Position numbers and translations under genes: made by a program
From: Paracoccaceae bacterium
GTDB taxonomy: Bacteria > Pseudomonadota > Alphaproteobacteria > Rhodobacterales > Rhodobacteraceae
NCBI GenBank assembly: GCA_026982275.1
Contig: JALSHK010000357.1
Coordinates: forward strand, 1 to 12,804
Length of the DNA stretch: 12,804 bases
Direction: 5' to 3'
In this document: one piece after another, positions 1 through 5,562 of the stretch
How the letters are laid out: every line of letters begins with the position of its first letter
How positions within the stretch are numbered: position 1 is the first letter of the stretch
Notes under the pieces: model-generated
The model's database searches: none
Told to the model about the DNA's origin: nothing
The model's input: only the letters and a program-made list of their open reading frames with translations

Positions 1-42
1 TAGATGCGCGTCAGCATTAAACGGGGCCACATCCCCCATTTC

Positions 43-48
43 AAAGGA
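43..48 (+). promoter_or_regulatory. Ribosome binding site of ndk
   Basis: AAAGGA lies 8 bases before the ATG at 57 and fixes the ndk start. The first 42 bases of the window hold no clear promoter hexamers. Confidence 0.7.
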
Positions 49-56
49 CCATACCC

Positions 57-479
57 ATGGCTATCCAACGCACATTTTCCATCATCAAACCCGACGCCAC
101 CAAGCGCAACCTGACCGGCGCGATTATCGCCAAATTCGAGGCCGCCGGCCTGCGGGTTGTGGCCTCCAAGCGCATCCAGCTCACGCTGGCGCAAGCACAG
201 GAATTTTACGGCGTTCATGCCGAGCGTCCGTTCTTTGGCGAGCTTTGCGAATTCATGATCTCCGAGCCGATTGTGGTGCAGGTGCTGGAAGGCGAAGACG
301 CGATTGCGAAAAACCGTGAGGTGATGGGCGCAACCAACCCGGCTGATGCAGCCGAAGGCACCATCCGCAAGGAATTTGCGCTCTCGATCGGTGAAAACTC
401 GGTGCACGGCTCTGATGCGCCTGAAACCGCCGCCGAGGAAATTGCCTATTTCTTCAGCGGGCTTGAGCTGGTTGGCTGA
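57..479 (+). CDS. ndk: Nucleoside diphosphate kinase
   Basis: Transfers the gamma phosphate of ATP to other (d)NDPs through a phosphohistidine, balancing cytosolic NTP and dNTP pools. The 140-residue length is the usual bacterial size. Family residues fall at their canonical places: K11, Y51, R104 and N114, with catalytic H117 in the NSVHGSD motif (residues 114-120). The start is supported by AAAGGA 8 bases upstream. The gene appears to be transcribed alone: it ends in a strong intrinsic terminator at 509-540. Its last 34 bases overlap the 3' end of the convergent TfoX-domain gene (446-805, minus strand). Nothing in the protein looks degraded. Identification is by direct recognition of the family motifs. 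Confidence 0.98.
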   Translation: MAIQRTFSIIKPDATKRNLTGAIIAKFEAAGLRVVASKRIQLTLAQAQEFYGVHAERPFFGELCEFMISEPIVVQVLEGEDAIAKNREVMGATNPADAAEGTIRKEFALSIGENSVHGSDAPETAAEEIAYFFSGLELVG

Positions 480-805
480 TCTGCCGCTCTGACCCCTAAA
501 AAATCAAGGGCCGCTTCGATTTCGGAGCGGTCTTTTTTTTGCACACCGGCTTTGATTTGGTCAAATTTTTCCCGTAGCGCTTCTTTTTCCGCCCCTTGGC
601 AATCATTCCAGGGCCGCCCTTGCAGGCCCATTACCAAGGCATAATAGCCAATGAAATGCGGCCGGGTGCCGGCGGCAAGCAGCTTTGCATAGGCGGCATC
701 GGCGCCGATTTCGCGCAGCTGTTCGGCGCTTGTTATTCCCGCGCGCTTGAACCCCGCATCTGATGCAGGGCCAAGGTTGCGGATGCTGGAAACAGGCTCA
801 GCCAT
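446..805 (-). CDS. TfoX/Sxy C-terminal-domain protein
   Basis: A 119-residue protein. Residues about 6-85 match the TfoX C-terminal domain: SIRNLGPASDAGFKRAGI near the start, then the helix-hairpin-helix-like AEQLREIGADAAYAKLL and the HFIGYYALVMGLQGRPWND stretch. The stand-alone domain occurs in many alphaproteobacteria; its role is not established, and a link to competence as in gamma-proteobacterial Sxy/TfoX should not be assumed. The start overlaps the end of the saccharopine dehydrogenase gene by 8 bases and has no strong Shine-Dalgarno, suggesting translational coupling. The last ~30 residues (from QKKDRSEIEA on) are an unusual tail: they are encoded by the ndk terminator and the 3' end of ndk read in reverse. 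An A8 run at 540-533 lies just after the domain. Confidence 0.82.
   Translation of the reverse strand: MAEPVSSIRNLGPASDAGFKRAGITSAEQLREIGADAAYAKLLAAGTRPHFIGYYALVMGLQGRPWNDCQGAEKEALREKFDQIKAGVQKKDRSEIEAALDFLGVRAADQPTSSSPLKK
509..540 (+). terminator. Intrinsic terminator of ndk, inside the convergent TfoX gene
   Basis: Stem GGCCGCTTCG (509-518) pairs with CGGAGCGGTC (523-532) over 10 bp with two G-U wobbles. The loop is ATTT (519-522), followed directly by eight T (533-540). This is a textbook Rho-independent terminator 29 bases after the ndk stop. In the opposite direction the same hairpin is followed, five bases later, by a run of six T (plus-strand A at 498-503), so weak bidirectional activity is possible. 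The whole element lies within the coding sequence of the minus-strand TfoX gene. Confidence 0.9.
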
Positions 806-1826
806 GGGCGCGCTTTACCGCAGCTTCAAAGCTGGCTTTGGCGGATTGCCACGCTTCGCCGTCAGGGTAGGAAAGCAGCGTGGGCAGAAGCTGGTCGGAA
901 AAATCCTCGCTGGCCTCAAGCGGCAGCAGGCTGGGCAGGTTGTCGATCGAGGTGATTTCAACACCGCCTTTGAGCGCCTCAAACGGGGCATCCCATGTGC
1001 TTGGGGCGCTATAGACCGGCAGCGGATTGAAATCGGAAAACGGGTCACAAGACACATCCGAAATCATCCGCAGCTTGCCTTGGCCGAGATCCTCGGGGCG
1101 CAAAAGCAGCAGGCCCGGTCCGGTCATCAACACACAATTTACCAATAGATCATGGTCGAGCAGGGCCGCGCGATCAAGATGGCGGGTTTCCTCAATATCC
1201 CATTCGGTTACGGCATAGCCCGCCAGCTTTAGCGCCTCGGTCGCCCCTTGGCCCGAACGCCCCTTGGCCCCGATCACAATCGCGGTTTTGTCGCTGGCCA
1301 GCCCGTGCAAAATATCCTCCACCTCGGCGCGGCTGTCAAAGCTGCTCACGCCCGCCTCGGGGCCAGCCTTGCCCTGCGCCTGTGCCAGTTGTCGCCATGC
1401 TGCCAGCGCCGCCCCCATCCAGCCGGCCCAATAGCCAAAAGCGGCGACGCGGCGGCGGTTGACCGTTAGATATTCAAGATCGTAAAGCTTTCCGCCACCG
1501 CGTCCAAAGCGGGCAATCTCGTCTTTCCAGCCGGTTTGAGCCTTGTAAATATGGGCGAAATGAATGAACGGGTTGCGCAGGCTTTCCGGCAAATCCGGCA
1601 GTTCTTTCAGGCCCAGAATAGTGGATTCTGCCGGTGCCTGCATCCAGGATCCTGCCGGAATAATCCCGCAGCCCGCCTCTGCATAGGCTTGATCGGGGAA
1701 AATGCGCCTCTCGCTGCTTTCCACATCGATTTTGAAACCCGCCTCCAGCAGTGCCTTGGCGTTTTTCGGGGTCAGGGGGGTGCGCCGCTCTGTGGGGCGG
1801 GCTTCGCTGCGAAGGATGAATTTCAT
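798..1826 (-). CDS. Saccharopine dehydrogenase (NAD+, L-lysine-forming), LYS1-like
   Basis: A 342-residue cytosolic enzyme expected to interconvert saccharopine and lysine plus 2-oxoglutarate with NAD. The fold is the AlaDH/PNT type: N-terminal half with RSEARPTERRTPLTP at the start, then LGLKELPD and FIHFAHIYKAQTGW. K74 and H92 align by motif with the catalytic Lys and His of yeast Lys1 (K77, H96). LYDLEYL and RRVAAFGYWAGW follow. The nucleotide-binding loop is GAKGRSGQGA, and near the C-terminus SDVSCDPFSDFNPLP is a characteristic Lys1 signature. The length is close to yeast Lys1 (373). The start has AGGAAG (1833-1838) six bases upstream. It is the first gene of a two-gene unit with the TfoX-domain gene. 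The partner lysine-ketoglutarate reductase is not in the window, so biosynthetic or catabolic direction cannot be decided. Confidence 0.87.
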   Translation of the reverse strand: MKFILRSEARPTERRTPLTPKNAKALLEAGFKIDVESSERRIFPDQAYAEAGCGIIPAGSWMQAPAESTILGLKELPDLPESLRNPFIHFAHIYKAQTGWKDEIARFGRGGGKLYDLEYLTVNRRRVAAFGYWAGWMGAALAAWRQLAQAQGKAGPEAGVSSFDSRAEVEDILHGLASDKTAIVIGAKGRSGQGATEALKLAGYAVTEWDIEETRHLDRAALLDHDLLVNCVLMTGPGLLLLRPEDLGQGKLRMISDVSCDPFSDFNPLPVYSAPSTWDAPFEALKGGVEITSIDNLPSLLPLEASEDFSDQLLPTLLSYPDGEAWQSAKASFEAAVKRAHG

Positions 1827-1856
1827 CGGTGGCTTCCTGTTGCATCTGTTTGTGAT

Positions 1857-1886
1857 ATGTTAGGCTGGGATTGCCCTCTTGCGCAA
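1857..1886 (-). promoter_or_regulatory. Candidate sigma-70 promoter for the saccharopine dehydrogenase unit
   Basis: On the minus strand TTGCGC (1886-1881) is followed after 18 bases by TAACAT (1862-1857), about 30 bases before the ATG. The -10 matches consensus at 4 of 6 positions and the -35 at about half. It is weak but well placed in the 157-base divergent gap. Confidence 0.3.
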
Positions 1887-1917
1887 TGCCTGATGGGGCA
1901 ACGTGCCACGGTGAATT

Positions 1918-1946
1918 TTGCGTATTGTGGCTTACCTAGGCACTAT
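1918..1946 (+). promoter_or_regulatory. Candidate promoter for the SQR-like gene
   Basis: TTGCGT (1918-1923), a 17-base spacer, then CACTAT (1941-1946), about 38 bases before the ATG at 1984. The -10 agreement is poor (3 of 6), so this is a placement-based guess. The intergenic region 1827-1983 otherwise shows nothing distinctive. Confidence 0.22.
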
Positions 1947-1983
1947 GAAATTCCGCGCGCTTGAAGCCGCAAAAGGAGAGACT

Positions 1984-3114
1984 ATGACCCATATCGTCAT
2001 TCTAGGCAGCGGCTTTGGTGCGCTCACCGCGATCAAACAGATCCGCAAATCCGGCATTGCCGCCGAGATCACCGTGGTATCGCCCCATAATCGGCTAACC
2101 TATCTGCCGAGCCTTATCTGGATGCCTTCGGGCCTGCGCAAAGCCTCCGATATCGAGGTCGACCTCGGGAATTTCTTTGCCCGCGAGAAGGTGAAATGGC
2201 ACCAAGGCTCGGTGACCGGCGTTTCGGATGGCGGGCGGAGCGTCGAGACCGATACCGGCAGCCTGAGCAATGACTACCTGATTATCGCCACGGGCGGGCG
2301 CTATATCCAAAAGCTGCCGGGCATCAAGGAGCACGCGATTATTCCCTGCCAAGGCTCGGCCATGGGGCAAAAAATCCATGATCGCCTGAAGGCCATGGAT
2401 GGCGGCACCATCGCCGTGGGTTTTGGCACCAATCCCAAAGAGCCAAAAGCCGTGCGCGGCGGGCCGATGTTTGAATTCATGTTTGGCATCGAGACCTTGC
2501 TGCGCAAAGAAGGGCGGCGCGATAAATTCAATATCGTGTTCTTCAACGGCTCCGAAACCCCGGGCATCCGGCTGGGCAAAAAAGCGGTATCGGGGCTGCT
2601 GGCCAAGATGAAAAAACGCGGTATCGTCACCCATCTGGGTGCCAAGCCCATTCGCATCGAGGCCGATAAGGTGGTGACCGAGCGCGAGGAAATTCCGGCG
2701 GATCTGGTGCTGATGATGCCCGGGCTAACAGGGCCGCTCTGGCTGGATAATACCGGGCTGCCGCGCTCGGCTGGCGGCTTTGTGCAGGCTGACGAGAAAT
2801 GCCGCGTTGCGGGCTGGGATCAAACCTATGTAGTGGGCGATACCGGCTCGTTTCCCGGGCCGGAATGGCTGGCCAAACAGGCGCATCAGGCGGATTTGCA
2901 GGCGGTGGCGGCGGTGGCCAATATCGTGGCTGAAGTGAAGGGCGATGCCCCCGCGACCGATTTCAAATCGGAGCTGATCTGCATTGTCGATACGCTGGAT
3001 TCCGGTATCGTGGTATTTCGCAACACCAAGCGCACGCTGTTTTTCCCCTCATTCAAAATGGGGCATTGGGCCAAGCGCATGTTTGAATGGATGTATCTGC
3101 GAGGCTATCGATAA
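1984..3114 (+). CDS. Sulfide:quinone oxidoreductase-like FAD flavoprotein
   Basis: A 376-residue member of the SQR/flavocytochrome c sulfide dehydrogenase/NDH-2 flavoprotein superfamily. FAD-binding motifs visible: GSGFGALTA (residues 8-16), the second dinucleotide element around IATGGRY (101-107), and the FAD-contacting VVGDTGSFPGPEWLAKQA (283-300). The C-terminus (about 340-376), with VVFRNTKRTLFFPSFKMG and aromatic/basic residues, resembles the membrane-anchoring tail of SQR. Canonical SQR uses three cysteines. Here C122 and C333 are in plausible positions, but the central one, expected in the segment read here as AVRGGPMFEF (156-165), is replaced, apparently by R158. Classical sulfide oxidation is therefore uncertain, and a related quinone or persulfide oxidoreductase is possible. 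The start at 1984 is chosen for AAAGGAGAG just upstream; an in-frame ATG at 1918 has no such site. Confidence 0.72.
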   Translation: MTHIVILGSGFGALTAIKQIRKSGIAAEITVVSPHNRLTYLPSLIWMPSGLRKASDIEVDLGNFFAREKVKWHQGSVTGVSDGGRSVETDTGSLSNDYLIIATGGRYIQKLPGIKEHAIIPCQGSAMGQKIHDRLKAMDGGTIAVGFGTNPKEPKAVRGGPMFEFMFGIETLLRKEGRRDKFNIVFFNGSETPGIRLGKKAVSGLLAKMKKRGIVTHLGAKPIRIEADKVVTEREEIPADLVLMMPGLTGPLWLDNTGLPRSAGGFVQADEKCRVAGWDQTYVVGDTGSFPGPEWLAKQAHQADLQAVAAVANIVAEVKGDAPATDFKSELICIVDTLDSGIVVFRNTKRTLFFPSFKMGHWAKRMFEWMYLRGYR

Positions 3115-3148
3115 GCTGGAAATCAAAGCTCGGGGTTCCGGGCAGGCT

Positions 3149-3174
3149 GTAGGGCGGGCTTCAGCCCGCTACCC
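3149..3174. repeat. REP-like GC-rich palindrome at the purN stop codon
   Basis: GGCGGGCT (3153-3160) and AGCCCGCT (3163-3170) form a 7-bp hairpin core with loop TC, flanked by TAGGG and TACCC that extend the symmetry with a bulge. The layout, GTAGGGCGGGCTTCAGCCCGCTACCC-like, resembles a dispersed intergenic palindrome I associate with many proteobacterial genomes. It lies between the convergent SQR-like gene and purN. The purN stop (TGA, 3163-3161) sits at its centre. There is no T-tract, so it is not a classic terminator, but it could stabilise both mRNA 3' ends. Confidence 0.55.
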
Positions 3175-3775
3175 CCAGCGCCGGAAAATGCGAAATCTTG
3201 CCACGATCCCCCGCCGCAAACCGCCGCAACACGGCCGGATAAAGCCGATGCTCCAGCGGCAATAACCGCTCGGCCAAGCTTTCGGCGCTATCTTGAGGCC
3301 ATACCGGCATCACCGCTTGCCCCAATATCGGCCCGCCATCCAGCTCGCCGGTCACCTCGTGCACACTACAGCCATGCACGGCCATGCCCGCTTCCAGCGC
3401 GCGTTTATGGGTGTGAAGCCCGCGAAAAAGCGGTAGGATCGAAGGGTGGATATTCAGCATTTTTCCGGCCCAGCCATGGATGAATTCCGGCGTTAAAATG
3501 CGCATGAAGCCCGCAAGGCATATAATATCGGGCGCGGCGGCTTGCAGGTGGCGGTTCAGCTCGTCCTCAAAGCCGGCGCGGTCTTGGCCAAAGGGGCGAT
3601 GGTCGACGCAGGCGGTGGCAATGCCCCGCGCGGCGGCCTTGGCCAGCCCGCCCGCCGCCGGATTATTGGACAAAACCAATACCGGCGCTGCGGGGTGATC
3701 GGCCTCCATATCCCGCAGCAGCGCTTCCATATTTGAGCCGCCGCCCGAAATCAGGATCGCCACCCGCTTTTTCAT
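3161..3775 (-). CDS. purN: Phosphoribosylglycinamide formyltransferase (GAR transformylase)
   Basis: Transfers the formyl group of 10-formyl-tetrahydrofolate to GAR in the third step of purine synthesis, in the cytosol. It is 204 residues, close to E. coli PurN (212). The phosphate loop is ISGGGSNMEALL (9-20), the folate region is CLAGFMRIL (86-94), and the catalytic set is N108, H110 in NIHPSILP and D146 in HEVTGELDGGPI. Its ATG shares four bases with the purM stop (ATGA at 3775-3772), the usual purMN coupling, with no strong Shine-Dalgarno of its own. The last four residues (GVAG) and the stop codon are encoded by the REP-like palindrome, so the natural C-terminus may have been reshaped by that repeat. 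Confidence 0.97.
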   Translation of the reverse strand: MKKRVAILISGGGSNMEALLRDMEADHPAAPVLVLSNNPAAGGLAKAAARGIATACVDHRPFGQDRAGFEDELNRHLQAAAPDIICLAGFMRILTPEFIHGWAGKMLNIHPSILPLFRGLHTHKRALEAGMAVHGCSVHEVTGELDGGPILGQAVMPVWPQDSAESLAERLLPLEHRLYPAVLRRFAAGDRGKISHFPALGVAG

Positions 3776-4818
3776 TTCAGGCGGCCCGAATATTGCACGC
3801 CTTCGCCGGATGTCACCTCGCCAATCCGATAGACGGTTTCGCCGTTAGCCGTAAAAATATCGGTTAGGGCTTCGGCCTGATCCGCGGCGACGATGGCGAT
3901 CATGCCAATGCCGCAATTGAAGGTCTTGAGCAGCTCGGCCTGCGAGAGATTGGCCTGATCCGCCAACCATGCGATCACCGGCGGCAGGTGCCATGCTGCC
4001 AGATCGATGCGCGCGCCAAGGTCTCGGGGCAGGGCGCGGGGCAGGTTTTCGGTCAGGCCGCCGCCGGTGATATGGGCCAGCGCATGCAGCCCGCCCGCGC
4101 GGTGCGCCGCCAGGCCCGAGCGCACATAAAGCCGGGTCGGTTCCAGCAGCGCTTTGCCCAGAGAGCCATCCGAAAAGGGCGAGGGCGAATCCCAGCCCAG
4201 CCCCGAATTCTCGACGATTTTGCGCACCAGAGAATAGCCGTTTGAATGCACGCCGCTGGAGGCCAGCCCCAGCAGCACGTCCCCGGATTGCACCTGCAAT
4301 GGCAGGCTGTTGCCGCGCTCCATCGCGCCGACGCTAAAGCCCGCGAGATCAAAATCGCCCTTGGCATACATGCCCGGCATTTCGGCGGTTTCGCCGCCAA
4401 CCAAGGCGGAATTTGACAGCTTGCAGCCCTTGGCTATGCCGCCAACCACGGCGGCGGCTTCGGAAATATCGAGCTTTCCCGTGGCAAAATAATCTAAGAA
4501 AAACAATGGCTCCGCCCCTTGGCAGACCAGATCATTGACGCACATCGCGACCAGATCAATACCGACCGTATCCAGAATGCCGGTATCAATCGCGATGCGC
4601 AGCTTGGTGCCAACCCCATCGGTGGCCGCCACCAGAACGGGGTCACTATAGCCGGCGGCTTTCAGGTCAAACATCGCGCCAAAGCCGCCAAGGCCATCCA
4701 TTACGCCTGCGCGCCTGGTGCTGGCAGCGGCGGGTTTGATCTGCTCGACCAATGCGTTTCCGGCGTCGATATCCACCCCCGCATCGGCGTAAGAAAGGCT
4801 GTTTTTGGAATTTCCCAT
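3772..4818 (-). CDS. purM: Phosphoribosylformylglycinamidine cyclo-ligase (AIR synthetase)
   Basis: Makes aminoimidazole ribonucleotide from FGAM using ATP, the fifth step of purine synthesis. With the start chosen here it is 348 residues (E. coli 345). Family features: N-terminal SLSYADAGVDIDAGN (7-21), DGVGTK (67-72), MCVNDLVCQGAEPLFFLDYF (92-111), GGETAEMPGMY (141-151), SSGVHSNGYSL and HITGGGLTENLPR. The start at 4818 has AAGGA (4830-4826) seven bases upstream. The in-frame ATG at 4824 is too close to that site, and the ATG at 4911 would add 31 residues atypical of the family. It heads the purM-purN operon. The leader holds two stem-loops, one terminator-like. Confidence 0.97.
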   Translation of the reverse strand: MGNSKNSLSYADAGVDIDAGNALVEQIKPAAASTRRAGVMDGLGGFGAMFDLKAAGYSDPVLVAATDGVGTKLRIAIDTGILDTVGIDLVAMCVNDLVCQGAEPLFFLDYFATGKLDISEAAAVVGGIAKGCKLSNSALVGGETAEMPGMYAKGDFDLAGFSVGAMERGNSLPLQVQSGDVLLGLASSGVHSNGYSLVRKIVENSGLGWDSPSPFSDGSLGKALLEPTRLYVRSGLAAHRAGGLHALAHITGGGLTENLPRALPRDLGARIDLAAWHLPPVIAWLADQANLSQAELLKTFNCGIGMIAIVAADQAEALTDIFTANGETVYRIGEVTSGEGVQYSGRLK

Positions 4819-4825
4819 CGGCATA

Positions 4826-4830
4826 TCCTT
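4826..4830 (-). promoter_or_regulatory. Ribosome binding site deciding the purM start
   Basis: AAGGA on the minus strand ends 7 bases before the ATG at 4818. The spacing favours this start over the ATG at 4824, which would leave a one-base gap, and over the distant ATG at 4911. Confidence 0.65.
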
Positions 4831-4836
4831 ATGCGG

Positions 4837-4876
4837 GCGTGATTGAGGAATACGGGGCAGCTTTACCTGATCACGC
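4837..4876 (-). promoter_or_regulatory. Stem-loop in the purM 5' leader
   Basis: Perfect 7-bp arms GCGTGAT (4837-4843) and ATCACGC (4870-4876), extended after a small internal loop by AGG (4846-4848) with CCT (4866-4868). It sits between the terminator-like hairpin and the purM Shine-Dalgarno. It could be an mRNA structure or a protein operator; no known riboswitch class was recognised. Confidence 0.4.
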
Positions 4877-4879
4877 GGC

Positions 4880-4905
4880 AAAAGAAAACCTCCCAAAGGG
4901 TGGTT
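4880..4905 (-). terminator. Terminator-like hairpin with T-tract upstream of purM
   Basis: On the minus strand AACC-A-CCC, loop TTT, GGG-A-GGTT (4905-4887) forms a 7-bp stem with one A-A mismatch. The stretch TTTTCTTTT (4888-4880) overlaps and continues from its 3' arm. It could stop tad-operon transcripts that read antisense through the tRNA before they reach purM, or act as an attenuator in the purM leader. The outer arm overlaps the -35 element of the tRNA promoter on the other strand. Confidence 0.55.
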
Positions 4906-4932
4906 GACCATCGCTTTTTACCAAGTTAGACA
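4904..4932 (+). promoter_or_regulatory. Promoter of the CAU-anticodon tRNA gene
   Basis: TTGACC (4904-4909, 5 of 6 to consensus), a 17-base spacer, then TAGACA (4927-4932, 3 of 6). Transcription would begin near 4939-4940, just a few bases before the mature tRNA 5' end at 4943, as is common for bacterial tRNA genes. Confidence 0.55.
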
Positions 4933-4942
4933 ATGCGCAGGC

Positions 4943-5019
4943 GGGCCTGTAGCTCAGTTGGTTAGAGCAGAGCGCTCATAACGCTTTTGTCGTAGGTTCG
5001 AGTCCTACCGGGCCTACCA
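4943..5019 (+). tRNA. tRNA with CAU anticodon, probably tRNA-Ile2 (lysidine)
   Basis: A complete 77-base cloverleaf. The acceptor stem GGGCCTG pairs with CGGGCCT (5009-5015), with G1-U72 and one further wobble. The D arm is GCTC/GAGC, the anticodon stem GAGCG/CGCTT with loop CTCATAA (anticodon CAT at 4977-4979), and the T arm GTAGG/CCTAC with TTCGAGT. Discriminator A (5016) and CCA (5017-5019) are encoded. It is not initiator tRNA: there is no C1-A72 mismatch and the anticodon stem lacks the GGG/CCC run. C4-G69 and C5-G68 are the acceptor pairs known to favour TilS, supporting Ile2 over elongator Met; automatic pipelines may call it Met. The 3' end is 2 bases from the convergent tad stop codon. 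Confidence 0.93.
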
Positions 5020-5021
5020 AA

Positions 5022-5558
5022 TCAAAAATCGCTATTTTCAAGCGCATCCACAAAGCGGGCTTGGGTGACAATTTTATTGGCCCATGTTTGCTGAACTACG
5101 CCGACCCAGTCGGCGAGCGGCACGTAGGGAACATAGGATTCGACAATTACCACGGAATCTTCAACATCCATCGGGGGCAAGCTGGTCAAATCAACATCAT
5201 CAATGGTAAGCGCAGTTCCCTCGGTGGAATAGGACCACAATACTTCCAGATTTCCAGCGTCGCTTACCTGCAAGGTTGAAACCCGAACCGAGCCAACAGG
5301 CTCCAGCGGTAGCATGCGGTTTTGCAATACCAGTAACTGGTCAATGAAGTCGTTGCTGACTTCGGATTGGCGAGAAACAATATCCGCAAGGGTGTAGGAA
5401 GTTTTCTGGGCCCCGGCGCGCGCGTCAAAGGCATCGTAAAATACCACACTGCCGATAAACCAGAAAATAAGAACCGGCATCAGGATAACAAATTCAACGG
5501 TCAGGGTCGCTGTCTCGTCTTTTTTGAAAGCGCGGAAAGCTGAGAGTAGTCGCTTCAT
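5022..5558 (-). CDS. TadE-like pseudopilin-type membrane protein (second copy)
   Basis: 178 residues. A short basic cytoplasmic start (MKRLLSAFRAFKKDET) is followed by one hydrophobic segment containing TVEFVILMPVLIFWFIGSVV (20-39), the TadE-family signature with a Glu (E22) at the fifth position of the hydrophobic stretch. The rest should lie in the periplasm and has no cysteine. Placing E22 at +5 puts Ala17 at -1, not the usual Gly, so cleavage by a TadV-type prepilin peptidase is doubtful. The start at 5558 is chosen for CGGAG seven bases upstream inside the preceding gene and for a 4-base gap after its stop; a longer reading from 5642 would overlap that gene by 80 bases. It is the last gene of the operon. 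Function in Tad/Flp pilus assembly is by family only. Confidence 0.82.
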   Translation of the reverse strand: MKRLLSAFRAFKKDETATLTVEFVILMPVLIFWFIGSVVFYDAFDARAGAQKTSYTLADIVSRQSEVSNDFIDQLLVLQNRMLPLEPVGSVRVSTLQVSDAGNLEVLWSYSTEGTALTIDDVDLTSLPPMDVEDSVVIVESYVPYVPLADWVGVVQQTWANKIVTQARFVDALENSDF

Positions 5559-5562
5559 TGGA

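Noticed and set aside
1918..1983. Longer start for the SQR-like protein at 1918
   Set aside because: The family begins just before the GxGxxG FAD motif; AAAGGAGAG sits right before the ATG at 1984, and 1918 has no such site.
4819..4911. Longer purM start at 4911 adding 31 residues
   Set aside because: The added residues are not typical of PurM, the hairpin and T-tract lie in this stretch, and AAGGA is correctly spaced only for the start at 4818.
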